Part shown: positions 53,419 through 60,980 of the stretch, in pieces | Numbering within the stretch: the stretch's first letter is position 1 | Layout: each line of letters starts with the position of its first letter | Assembly: GCF_003589925.1 (NCBI RefSeq) | Contig: NZ_CP032382.1 | Span: 3,534,001 to 3,598,000, forward strand | DNA from: Chryseolinea soli | Lineage (GTDB): Bacteria; Bacteroidota; Bacteroidia; Cytophagales; Cyclobacteriaceae | Length of the DNA: 64,000 nucleotides | Direction of reading: 5' to 3' | Translations under genes and position numbers: made by a program | The notes under the pieces: generated by a model | Databases searched by the model: none | Told to the model about the DNA's origin: nothing | The model's input: only the letters and a program-made list of their open reading frames with translations

Positions 53419-54194
53419 TAGAAGATCCTCCAATCTGTCCAGATGCCCATGGAACAAAGGCGTACATAGATATCGGCAAAGGCAACGCCGAAGAGGCTAC
53501 ACCATGCCCAGTTCATGTGTCGTTTGTTTAGACAACTGGCACAATTGTAAACCTTTCGTTGTACCGGCGACCTCGAAAGCTGATCCTTGAACCCGCCCAC
53601 CAGGTGGCGGAACGAATGACAACCGAACGTATAGCCACCCAGTAGGGTAGCATTCAGCGTGAGCACGATCGTGCCCACTCCAATACCAAAATGTTCCTGG
53701 CCCGTGGCGGGATCAACGAACCACAAAGCTTTCCAGGCATCATAGAAAAGAACGATGACAAAGAGGATGGCCAGGTATAAAAAGTAGCGGTGGACGTTTT
53801 GCAGAATCAGTGGTAAAGAATTTTCACCGCGGTAGGTTTTGCGCGGCTCCGACACGGCACACGCCGGGGGATCGGCCCAAAACGATTTGTAGTAGGCACC
53901 CCGGTAGTAGTAACAGGTAAGCCGCATTCCACCCGGTGCCCAGAGGATGAGCAGGGCCGGTGAAAAGCCCAACACTGCCGGCCACCAGGAAGGCTTGGGA
54001 CCAAACCAGCTATGGGGGGAGTTGCCAAAAATTTCGGGTGAGTAGAAGGGAGAAATATAGGGGCCGATCGCGTAGTGTTCGCCTTGAAAGGCCGCCCAGG
54101 TGGCATAGACGATGAATGAGAAAAGACCAATAAAGACCATCAGCGGGCGTACCCACCAGAGATCTTTTCGCGCGGTTTGGCCAAAACGATTCAC
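53418..54194 (-). CDS. Succinate dehydrogenase membrane anchor (SdhC-like)
   Basis: 258 residues with five hydrophobic segments, the expected number for a single-subunit anchor (PLMVFIGLFSFIVYATWAAF, AVLGFSPALLILWAPGG, RYFLYLAILFVIVLFYDAW, GTIVLTLNATLLGGYTFGCH and the C-terminal helix). His in NVHRYFLYL and GCHSFRHLVGG could bind haem. Unusual for b558-type anchors is a Cys-rich loop, VYNCASCLNKRHMNWAW, near the C-terminus. The gene overlaps the sdhA start by one base. The subgroup is known from Actinobacteria and Bacteroidota; the role of the CxxC motif is not known to me. Confidence 0.85.
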   Translation of the reverse strand: MNRFGQTARKDLWWVRPLMVFIGLFSFIVYATWAAFQGEHYAIGPYISPFYSPEIFGNSPHSWFGPKPSWWPAVLGFSPALLILWAPGGMRLTCYYYRGAYYKSFWADPPACAVSEPRKTYRGENSLPLILQNVHRYFLYLAILFVIVLFYDAWKALWFVDPATGQEHFGIGVGTIVLTLNATLLGGYTFGCHSFRHLVGGFKDQLSRSPVQRKVYNCASCLNKRHMNWAWCSLFGVAFADIYVRLCSMGIWTDWRIF

Positions 54195-54687
54195 GGCCAG
54201 TGGTTTTTAAGTCTTTTTCCTTCCTAATGCATTACATTTTCGGTATTTGATGAGAAATGGATTCAGGCGTTGCGAAATCGTGTTTGTTTTTCTCCACGAT
54301 CCAAGCCTGCGAGATGTTTTAAGGCGCTTCGACGCCCCTTGAAAGGCGTCGAATTCTTGTATGATGTTAGTTAAAAATAATGCTAAAAACAAACTGAAAT
54401 GAGCGTTGTAAAGCCTTTTCTGAAAGGCGACGCGCAAAGAACCTTAGAAGGCTTTTAAAGAGGTCTATTGGAAATCAAACTTTAAAAATTCAATCCTAAA
54501 GCCAGGTTCAATCAGCAAGGTCTCCTAGTACATCCGTTGTGTGCTAAGAGACGATGATAAAGTTAAGATTCGTTCAAGGTTAAGAATTCCCTCTTGAAGC
54601 ATGAAAAAACCTTAAACCGGACAGGTCTCAACGTGTGTCCAGTTTTTTGAGGGCGATGTCAGGGGAAACGACGTTGCGTCCGGAACT
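54195..54687. other. Intergenic region upstream of the sdh operon
   Basis: 493 AT-rich bases without a convincing gene. Two hairpins are visible: TTCGACGCC / GGCGTCGAA at 54328-54353 (9 bp, 8-base loop) about 135 bases before sdhC, and AAACCGGACA / TGTCCAGTTT at 54614-54645 (one mismatch) close to the sensor gene. The sdh promoter must lie here. The first hairpin could act in the untranslated leader. Confidence 0.6.
54614..54648. terminator. Possible terminator after sensor A
   Basis: 10-bp stem with one mismatch (AAACCGGACA 54614-54623 / TGTCCAGTTT 54636-54645, 12-base loop), followed on the plus strand by T residues and preceded by an A-run, so weakly bidirectional. It lies 43 bases after the stop of the gene at 54688. 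Confidence 0.45.
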
Positions 54688-55443
54688 TTAAGCCCTTTTA
54701 AGTTTGCTTTGCAACTCCACCAAAACGGCGGCAAAGGGATCGTTGCTGTCGACCTCGGTGGTCTGGTCGTAAACGCCATGGGCAAGCATGTTGGCAAACT
54801 CGAGATTCTTTGAAAAATTGGACGACATTTCCTCGATCGCGATGATATTTTTAGCGTTTTCTGAAGTTCTTTTTTTCATATCGATAGCCCACAAGCAGCA
54901 AATGGTCAGGATGATCACGGCCAGAAAACAATGGATGATAAAGGTTTGCAAGTCCATATAATTCAATTGCGTGAAATACACCCGGGCATCGGTGTTTTGG
55001 AGGAAGCTCTTGTATTGCAGGTATCCAAAAAGCGCGTGGTGCAAAACGATGACAATGGCCAGCGGAATCTGGACTTTCCAATTCTGGTAGGTGATGAGGA
55101 GTGTGGCACCGATGAATGCAAAAAAATGCATCTCGAACAAACCATGCGTTTGATAAATGAACTGCCCCATGTAAACACCCACCACAGCGCTGGCAACAAA
55201 CTGATTGACGTTTCCGTCGGGGAACAATTTCTTTGACAGAAAATAAATAGCGAGTAGTATTCCTCCTACCGCGATGGCAATAAACCAGGTATCGTACAGC
55301 GCGGCGATGACTACTCCAAACAGAAAATAGCCGATCAGAAAAATTTCAATGAGTTTATCGGAGCGTTTGTTGATTTCGCGGGTGAGCCGATCCAGGTAGT
55401 TGTCCTGAAGGGCTTGCATGTCGGTGGTAGCGGTACTGGTCAT
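54688..55443 (-). CDS. Six-helix polyhistidine membrane sensor, short form (module A)
   Basis: 251 residues from ATG 55443 (MTSTATTDMQALQDNYLDRL); a longer frame overlaps the preceding gene. Six membrane helices (about 32-50, 53-70, 80-98, 106-118, 125-142, 165-187). Within them are five His shared with the paralogue at 59931: H100 in YQTHGLFEMHFF, H106 in the same motif, H135-H136 in VLHHALFGYLQ and H171. The pattern HG..EMHF, then YQNW, then HH..F.YLQ recalls the membrane domain at the N-terminus of many proteobacterial chemoreceptors. After the last helix come 60 residues of helix and a C-terminal end NDPFAAVLVELQSKLKR, like the tail of a HAMP-type linker; no output domain follows. It starts 11 bases after the thioredoxin-like gene. 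Confidence 0.75.
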   Translation of the reverse strand: MTSTATTDMQALQDNYLDRLTREINKRSDKLIEIFLIGYFLFGVVIAALYDTWFIAIAVGGILLAIYFLSKKLFPDGNVNQFVASAVVGVYMGQFIYQTHGLFEMHFFAFIGATLLITYQNWKVQIPLAIVIVLHHALFGYLQYKSFLQNTDARVYFTQLNYMDLQTFIIHCFLAVIILTICCLWAIDMKKRTSENAKNIIAIEEMSSNFSKNLEFANMLAHGVYDQTTEVDSNDPFAAVLVELQSKLKRA

Positions 55444-55454
55444 ATAGGTATCAT

Positions 55455-56093
55455 TTAGAAAAAACTTGAAATTTCGAACGACTGATCTGGATCGTCGGAA
55501 GGAAGGGTGCAGCCATAGGGCAGTGTCAATTCCGTGGTGACCCACAGTGGCAGCGCCTCACCTTTCAGGAGGTGATCCATCGCTATTTCCGCGAAGCTGG
55601 TTTCTTTGCGTGTGCAATAGCGTGCGACATTGTAGTTGCCTTTAAAATAAAGTTTTGATTCTTTGTCCAGCACGACACTTTGCGGCGTCGAATAAATGCC
55701 ACACCGGTCGGAGATAGCGCCGTCGTGATCCAGCAGGATGGGGAGGTTCAGGTCATACTTTCTTCTGAAAGTTTCCACATCCTCTTCATCGGTTGATTGT
55801 AAGACCACGTAAACGTCTGCCTGATCCCGGTATTTGGATGCGATGCGTTCGAACTCCATCATATTAAAGCGCGAACACGGGCAATCGGGATTAAAAAAAT
55901 GCAGCATGGTGATACGCCCCGGCGCGACGTGATACAGGGAGAGGTCGATGCTCGCCCCGAACTTTACATCTTTAAATTGGGGTGGCACGGGCGTAGGTAA
56001 AATATACTTTGCCTCTTGTTCCCAGAAGATCCATCCCATCGATATCACGGCAAGAAGGGCGGATATAGAAAAAATGGTGATGCGTCCTTTCAT
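55455..56093 (-). CDS. Membrane-anchored thioredoxin-like protein with CPC motif (module A)
   Basis: 212 residues. N-terminal membrane anchor (IFSISALLAVISMGWIFW), then PTPVP and a thioredoxin-like fold facing the periplasm: LHFFNPDCPCSRFN (Cys71 and Cys73, C-P-C instead of CxxC), CGIYSTPQ (Cys131, with the cis-Pro-like TPQ), GNYNVARYCTRKETSF (Cys160) and LPYGCTLP (Cys195). All five Cys align with the paralogue at 59323. The first ATG overlaps the stop of the small upstream gene (ATGA). The CPC spacing is not that of typical oxidoreductases and may favour metal binding or an unusual disulfide. It is probably the extracytoplasmic partner of the sensor protein encoded directly downstream. Confidence 0.8.
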   Translation of the reverse strand: MKGRITIFSISALLAVISMGWIFWEQEAKYILPTPVPPQFKDVKFGASIDLSLYHVAPGRITMLHFFNPDCPCSRFNMMEFERIASKYRDQADVYVVLQSTDEEDVETFRRKYDLNLPILLDHDGAISDRCGIYSTPQSVVLDKESKLYFKGNYNVARYCTRKETSFAEIAMDHLLKGEALPLWVTTELTLPYGCTLPSDDPDQSFEISSFF

Positions 56094-56314
56094 TTTATCC
56101 AGTGGTTGGGCAACTCTTTTTGATATCGCTGCCTGATCGAACTGTTGATACCGATCATGACCTCCGTATTGAACTGGGTAGTGTCATCTATTTTGGAGGG
56201 ATAGATCTTGTTCTTTGACATGACTTTCATGTTTTCCATGGTAATGATTCGCCAACTTAATGGAGGTAGGTTTTCATTTACCCAACTGATGACCTGATTT
56301 GCCGGAGTTTCCAC
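56090..56314 (-). CDS. Small protein at the head of module A
   Basis: 74 residues if started at the GTG at 56314; the first ATG (codon 26) would leave 49 residues. No signal peptide, no recognised domain: INSSIRQRYQKELPNHW and NENLPPLSWRIITMEN are the notable stretches, with W and charged residues. Its stop overlaps the thioredoxin-like gene by ATGA. A weak AGAAGAG precedes the GTG. No counterpart precedes the second module at 59323. Translation is likely from the overlap but not certain. Confidence 0.5.
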   Translation of the reverse strand: METPANQVISWVNENLPPLSWRIITMENMKVMSKNKIYPSKIDDTTQFNTEVMIGINSSIRQRYQKELPNHWIK

Positions 56315-56719
56315 GTCTACTCTTCTTTATTTCTAATGTTGCACAAAAAGCTGAGGGTTAGGAAATATATCCAATTTCATTTAAGAATGATACTTTATGT
56401 AAGATTTGGGATGATTTCGCTAAAAATTTATCCCGCTGTTGTTGCCACTCCAAAATTTTATTGCGGACGCAAGCCGAGTAAAATGATCATCGTGAGACGA
56501 GGGATTGCTATTTAGCAGCACCCTGTTCTGTCTTCAGTGCAAGGGATAATATATTGGAGGAATCGGATAAAAGTCACGAGCTGCGAATAGAAGAAAGTTC
56601 AGTCAGCAGAATCCGATTAAATACTTTTTTTTGTTTTCAACGGAGTACAACAAAAAGAGCCTCGGTTTTTTCGAGGCTCTTTTGTGGCCGATGCGATCAT
56701 GATGGCGTGAAAAAAATAC
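56315..56719. other. Intergenic region upstream of module A
   Basis: 405 AT-rich bases. It must hold the module A promoter in 56315-56450 and contains the terminator at 56653-56683. A 68-codon plus-strand frame at 56554-56760 has no coding character. Confidence 0.6.
56653..56683 (-). terminator. Rho-independent terminator
   Basis: 12-bp stem AAAAGAGCCTCG (56653-56664) / CGAGGCTCTTTT (56672-56683) with a 7-base loop. Read on the minus strand it follows the YD-like lipoprotein gene by 36 bases and ends in TTTTTG; A and T runs on both sides would let it work in either direction. Confidence 0.85.
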
Positions 56720-57805
56720 TTACTGACAGCCCTTGTACTCAAACGTTGTGCCTGCCGTAGAAACCTCTACCCCTGTTTTATCAAGTGTCTTGCTTGTATA
56801 GCTGATGGGGAAATCTTTTGCATTGTAGTCATAAACGTAGGTCGTGGAGCTGTTGGGTTCAAAGCCGGTCATGGCGGCATTTGACGAGAGGTAATTTAGC
56901 CGGGTGATGTTGCGCTTGTAGCTGAAGTTAGCTCTCGTGGAGGGAACCACGGGATATCCCTTTTGACGCCCATAAACATAAGCATTCGGATTTTCCTTTG
57001 CGTCGTATTCGTAAACCGTCGCCGACGATGGCTTTCCATTGAGATAGCGCTCCTCGCGGGCCACTAACCCTTCTGTGGTGTATTCATAGCGATATTCTTC
57101 GGTATACCCTCCATCCGTTTCGATCGACTTGGTGAGTAAGCCCTTTTGGTTATACTCCAGAAATGGGGACGTGGTATTTCCTACGCCATCGGTTTTTGTG
57201 ATCTTCAAAACGACATTGCCGTTGTATTCGATTTTGATGGAAGAGTTGTTATAGGTATTGGAGTATTTGGTCAGCTTCCCGCTGTCGTCATATTCATACT
57301 GTGTCACATAGCTGGTGACTTTGCCGTCGCGGGTATAGGAATAAGATTCTTTGGTCAGGCGATCATTCGCATAAGTGAAGTCTCCGTTGGAGGTTTCAAA
57401 AGTTGATTTGCCGTCTCTGTCTGTGGAATTATATTGTCCTATCCGTCTCAATACAAATCCTTTGTCGTCATATTGAAAACTGGTGGTGGATGTCGAACTG
57501 CTGGTCTTTCCGTCGCTGTAGGTATAATCGTACTTATAGGACTGTTGGGTCTGATTTCCGGCATCATCATACGAAAAGCCGTACACGGATTTGTAGGTAT
57601 AGGTGATGGTTGCGTCATACTTACCCGTACCCGTGTTGGTTTGGGTGACGAGCTGACAGGCTGCATTGGAACCGCTGGGAGATGGCGCATCGTCATCGTT
57701 GTTGCAGGACGTGACCAATAGAATAGCCACGACAAAAAGCGTTGAAAAGCCCCGCGTGAAAGTGCCGGGCATTCTTAGAGTGGGATGGATCAGATTTTTT
57801 TTCAT
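56720..57805 (-). CDS. YD-repeat-like lipoprotein
   Basis: 361 residues from ATG 57805 (MKKNLIHPTLRMPGTFTRGF). Lipoprotein signal VVAILLVTSCNNDDD. The mature protein consists of repeated Tyr/Asp-rich hairpins resembling YD/RHS strands: YGFSYDDAGNQTQQSYKY, TSFQYDDKGFVLRRIGQYN, TQYEYDDSGKLTKYSNTYN, LLTKSIETDGGYTEEYRYEY, TVYEYDAKENPNAYVYG and TYVYDYNAKDFPISYTS. There is no toxin domain at the C-terminus; it ends TAGTTFEYKGCQ. Such short YD-like lipoproteins are frequent in Bacteroidota and probably have a structural or binding role. It lies between the two sensor modules with its own terminator. Confidence 0.85.
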   Translation of the reverse strand: MKKNLIHPTLRMPGTFTRGFSTLFVVAILLVTSCNNDDDAPSPSGSNAACQLVTQTNTGTGKYDATITYTYKSVYGFSYDDAGNQTQQSYKYDYTYSDGKTSSSTSTTSFQYDDKGFVLRRIGQYNSTDRDGKSTFETSNGDFTYANDRLTKESYSYTRDGKVTSYVTQYEYDDSGKLTKYSNTYNNSSIKIEYNGNVVLKITKTDGVGNTTSPFLEYNQKGLLTKSIETDGGYTEEYRYEYTTEGLVAREERYLNGKPSSATVYEYDAKENPNAYVYGRQKGYPVVPSTRANFSYKRNITRLNYLSSNAAMTGFEPNSSTTYVYDYNAKDFPISYTSKTLDKTGVEVSTAGTTFEYKGCQ

Positions 57806-57964
57806 AACCAACTTTTTTTGACGAAGCAAAGGTATTGGTCAGAGCGATGGCTGTCTATCACCTTTTTGGGTCATAGCGTGCTATTCGACCCGCTAATCGG
57901 GGAGCGGATAAAACGTGATTCGCATGATTTATGGTTGCATTGAAGGAAAAGTGATGGGAGGATG

Positions 57965-58441
57965 TTAAATCCAGCGTCTCACCGTTTTGCAGTATTCCTG
58001 ATAGCTTGTTCCGAAGTCTTTTTTCAGACGCGGTTCTTCCCGGAACACAATAAACAGGTTGAAAGCCGTGAAGACTCCGATGCCATACACGAATAAGTTA
58101 GCCGATTGGGTAAAAATTGCCTCACCGACAAGCATCAGCATCACACCTACATACATCGGATTGCGGGAGAACTTATAAAGCCCCGAAATGACAAGGCGTT
58201 GGGTTGGATCGGCGGGAGAGAGCGTGCCGCGGCCATGGACGGCGAAATTTGCGATGCAATGAAGAGTTACGCCCATTCCCACCAGGCATACCAGCATGCC
58301 CCCGTAGTGATACATCTGGAGTGAACCGGCAAAGGCGTTCTCGAAATTTTTCCGGGCCAGCAGAAACGGAATCAGCCCCGCCACAACGCCGGGTTGCAGG
58401 ATGGTAAAGAATAGATTTCGCAGGAATAGCGACATACGCAT
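57965..58441 (-). CDS. Isoprenylcysteine carboxyl methyltransferase-like membrane protein
   Basis: 158 residues, with a second ATG two codons later. About four hydrophobic segments (FLRNLFFTILQPGVVAGLIP, MLVCLVGMGVTLHCIANFAV, YVGVMLMLVGEAIFTQSANL and FTAFNLFIVFREEP). The SAM-binding signature is clear: GLYKFSRNPMYVGVML and EEPRLKKDFGTSYQEYCKTV. It belongs to the ICMT/PEMT-like family of integral membrane methyltransferases, whose bacterial members methylate lipids or unknown acceptors. Neighbours give no clear hint, although it lies between the two redox sensor modules. Confidence 0.87.
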   Translation of the reverse strand: MRMSLFLRNLFFTILQPGVVAGLIPFLLARKNFENAFAGSLQMYHYGGMLVCLVGMGVTLHCIANFAVHGRGTLSPADPTQRLVISGLYKFSRNPMYVGVMLMLVGEAIFTQSANLFVYGIGVFTAFNLFIVFREEPRLKKDFGTSYQEYCKTVRRWI

Positions 58442-58528
58442 GGTTAAAATATTGAAAAAAAATCGCAGATGCTATTCCGGAGCTACGCGTGCAACGGCTG
58501 AGGGGACGCCATAGCGCCCGGCCGACCC

Positions 58529-58807
58529 CTACTTCCTCCTGCCGCTGATGCAAATGGTTACTTGATCGCCTGGTGCTTTGTTGATCGTTTTTTGCAGCTC
58601 GGATTTGATGGGCAATTTATGGGTGCCGTCGCCGAGTGCCATGAATGCGCTTTGGAACGGGTGCCCGTCGGCGGTGCCATTTATTTTGACCAGGCCTTTC
58701 GTTCCAAAAAAAGTTACGGATTCCGGCCACTTCACATAGGTCCATCCACCCTTCGAGGGACTTTTTTGAAGCACCGCCTTGAACGTTGCTAATGCTTTTT
58801 TTGTCAT
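58529..58807 (-). CDS. DUF1905 domain protein
   Basis: 92 residues from ATG 58807 ([14 protein letters not shown]). DUF1905 pattern: [69 protein letters not shown]. Family members form a small beta-barrel and are often fused to or encoded with YdeI/bacteriocin-protection-like proteins. Here it stands alone. Function unknown. Confidence 0.85.
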   Translation of the reverse strand: MTKKALATFKAVLQKSPSKGGWTYVKWPESVTFFGTKGLVKINGTADGHPFQSAFMALGDGTHKLPIKSELQKTINKAPGDQVTICISGRRK

Positions 58808-59322
58808 GGTTTTTTTGTTTGATTTTCTAAGGTAAAGTTGGCAAGAAAATCTGCCGCGCGGCGGTGTAGGAGGCGACAAACTACCGGGCCGATCGCGCCA
58901 AGGTCAGCCTATCGATATTCGATCGATTTGGGCCCTTTTTGGGTCTTTGAAAACCGCCCAAACGCAGGCCTCGTCTGAACCACGTAGGCCCACCGTTACC
59001 AAATTGAAATTTATCCGTCCCATTTTGACATTTCTTAAGGAATTGACCGGAACAATAACTTCACTTCTCTTAGAAAAATACCCCAAAAAACGCTGTTATG
59101 CAGGCCCTGGTTACCTAGGGTTCTCGTTAGGGTACTAAGGCACTATATTTGTGTATTTGACACTTATCCGATCTCAAATGGATGCTGTTTCAGGCGTCAT
59201 TTGATTGTTGTCTGCCACCACCTTACCGGACGAGACCATTTGAAGCTGGCACTGGGCCAGCAAGAAGGTCGCCCGTCCGGGTGCTGGCGGATCGCATTGA
59301 TTTTTTGAAAAAGAAGACCCCG
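58808..59322. other. Intergenic region with the module B promoter
   Basis: 515 bases without a convincing gene. Features: TATATTTG at 59144-59151, and several short frames lacking coding character. No terminator-like hairpin with a T-run is apparent. Confidence 0.55.
59144..59151 (+). promoter_or_regulatory. Candidate promoter -7 element of module B
   Basis: TATATTTG fits the Bacteroidota -7 consensus TAnnTTTG exactly, 171 bases before the ATG of the thioredoxin-like gene. No clear TTTG at the -33 position is present, so the assignment is weak. Confidence 0.4.
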
Positions 59323-59934
59323 ATGAAGAAAGTTGCGTTGATCATTATCCTGTCCGGCATTCTTGTGGCGATTGCCGGTGTCTTCTGGTATCAGGAGATG
59401 CGGTATCTGATGCCTACGCCGGTGCCGGTCGGCTACAAGGTGATCCACCCGGAAGAACTTATCCAGTACGATACCGTGCTCCTTCCGCAGCAACATAAAA
59501 AACCGAAGCTGCTGCACTTTTTCAGCCCTGAATGCCCCTGTTCCCGATTCAATCTGAAACATTTCCAGGCACTCCGCCGGGAATATGGTCAGGCGATCGA
59601 TTTCTACGTGGTGGTGGACAGTGAAGATAAGGTCGAGCCAGCAAAGGGTCTGATCAGCAGCGAGGTGACGATCGTAGTGGACGGCAACAGAAAATTGGCA
59701 AAGGCCTGTGGCGTTTATTCCACCCCCCAGGCCGCCATCATACAAACGTCGAATCGACTTTACTTTAGAGGAAATTATAACCGGTCAAGATACTGCACCA
59801 ACAAGGAAAGCAACTTTGTGCAAATGGCGCTTGACTCGTTGGTGGCCGACAAGAGACCGCCTCTTTTCAATGAACTCGCCATACAATCCTATGGCTGCAG
59901 CATCCCCACCACCGAAGCCCCGGAAATCCAATGA
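59323..59934 (+). CDS. Membrane-anchored thioredoxin-like protein with CPC motif (module B)
   Basis: 203 residues from ATG 59323 (MKKVALIIILSGILVAIAGV), a membrane anchor; the frame runs on upstream but lacks similarity. Paralogue of the protein at 55455: PTPVP, LHFFSPECPCSRFN (Cys71, Cys73), CGVYSTPQ (Cys129), GNYNRSRYCTNKESNF (Cys158) and SYGCSIP (Cys192). The spacing of all five Cys is conserved within three residues. The stop overlaps the start of the sensor gene (ATGA, 59931-59934), so synthesis is coupled. It faces the periplasm. The unusual CPC could be a redox or copper/haem-thiol handling site. Confidence 0.8.
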   Translation: MKKVALIIILSGILVAIAGVFWYQEMRYLMPTPVPVGYKVIHPEELIQYDTVLLPQQHKKPKLLHFFSPECPCSRFNLKHFQALRREYGQAIDFYVVVDSEDKVEPAKGLISSEVTIVVDGNRKLAKACGVYSTPQAAIIQTSNRLYFRGNYNRSRYCTNKESNFVQMALDSLVADKRPPLFNELAIQSYGCSIPTTEAPEIQ

Positions 59935-60968
59935 GCACATCAGCATTCTATACCGGGAAAATGTCAGGTAGCCAGGCACTCAGCGAAAGCGAGCTGAAGG
60001 AGATCAAGAAGGATATCTTTTTATTTGCCGACAAAGTGAATGAGGGGTTGCTCTTCGCCATGTTCATTTTCGGGATCTTCATTGCTTTTTTTTACGACAC
60101 GTGGCTGGTGGCTTTTGCCGTAGGGAGTCTGTGCCTGGCGGCCTATTATATTTCAAAAAAGATGTTGCCGGAGTCTGACATCTATCAATATGTATTGAGT
60201 GGTGTCTCGGCAATTTTTGCAGCACAATTTATCTACCAGATGCACGGCATGGCCGAAATGCACTTTTGGGTGTTCATCTGTTCTACCATTCTCATCATCT
60301 ATCAAAACTGGAAACTGCAAATCCCGTTGATCGCGATCGTCGTGGTTCACCATGCCTCCTTTGCCTATCTTCAATTCGTGGGATATAAAGAGATCTATTT
60401 CACCCAGCTGGACTATATGGATCTCACCACGTTCATATTCCACGGTGTGCTGGCGGCCTGCGTCTGCGCCGTAGCGGCCTACTGGAGTCATATCATCTAT
60501 AAACGCACCGTCCAGGACGCAGAGAATCTTAAACTACAGTTGCTGTTAAAGACCGAACTGCAGGAAAAAAACGAAGAGCTTACGGCCTCCGAGGAAGAGC
60601 TTCGCGCGTCACAGGAAGAACTCATGGCGTCGCAGGAAGAGTTGACGCAGATCAACGAGAATCTCAACGACCTGGTCAAGGAAAGAACGTTAACCATCAT
60701 CGATCAGAACAAGAAGTTTGTTCACCACGCCTTTATCAATGCACACAAAGTGAGAAGTCCGCTGGCGCGCATCCAGGGACTGGTCAACCTGCTGAGCTAC
60801 GAAACGCATCGGTTAAGCGACGACGCGCTGGAGATCCATCGCCTGTTGAAAGCATCGTCTATCGAACTGGATGATATTCTCCATGAAGTGAAGGTCAATC
60901 TCGATGCCGCGGAATACAAAGGGCTGCCGGAAGATCCTTTTAGTGATGATCTGGTAAAACAGGCTTAG
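59931..60968 (+). CDS. Six-helix polyhistidine membrane sensor with coiled coil and HisKA domain (module B)
   Basis: 345 residues. Six membrane helices (about 40-55, 57-75, 86-103, 110-124, 130-148, 165-187) with five His conserved in module A: H105 and H111 in YQMHGMAEMHFW, H140-H141 in VHHASFAYLQ, and H171. A coiled coil follows (about 195-255) with an eight-residue repeat near EELTASEEELRASQEELMAS. It leads into a kinase phosphoacceptor helix FINAHKVRSPLARIQGLVNL, phospho-His 272, and a second helix SSIELDDILHEVKVNLDAA. The protein ends there: no ATPase domain, and the next gene is on the opposite strand. A separate ATPase partner or phosphotransfer must exist if it signals. Confidence 0.8.
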   Translation: MSTSAFYTGKMSGSQALSESELKEIKKDIFLFADKVNEGLLFAMFIFGIFIAFFYDTWLVAFAVGSLCLAAYYISKKMLPESDIYQYVLSGVSAIFAAQFIYQMHGMAEMHFWVFICSTILIIYQNWKLQIPLIAIVVVHHASFAYLQFVGYKEIYFTQLDYMDLTTFIFHGVLAACVCAVAAYWSHIIYKRTVQDAENLKLQLLLKTELQEKNEELTASEEELRASQEELMASQEELTQINENLNDLVKERTLTIIDQNKKFVHHAFINAHKVRSPLARIQGLVNLLSYETHRLSDDALEIHRLLKASSIELDDILHEVKVNLDAAEYKGLPEDPFSDDLVKQA

Positions 60969-60980
60969 CGTCACGCATCG

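Noticed and set aside
56554..56760. 68-codon plus-strand frame
   Set aside because: It runs through the terminator hairpin and into the antisense of the YD-like gene.
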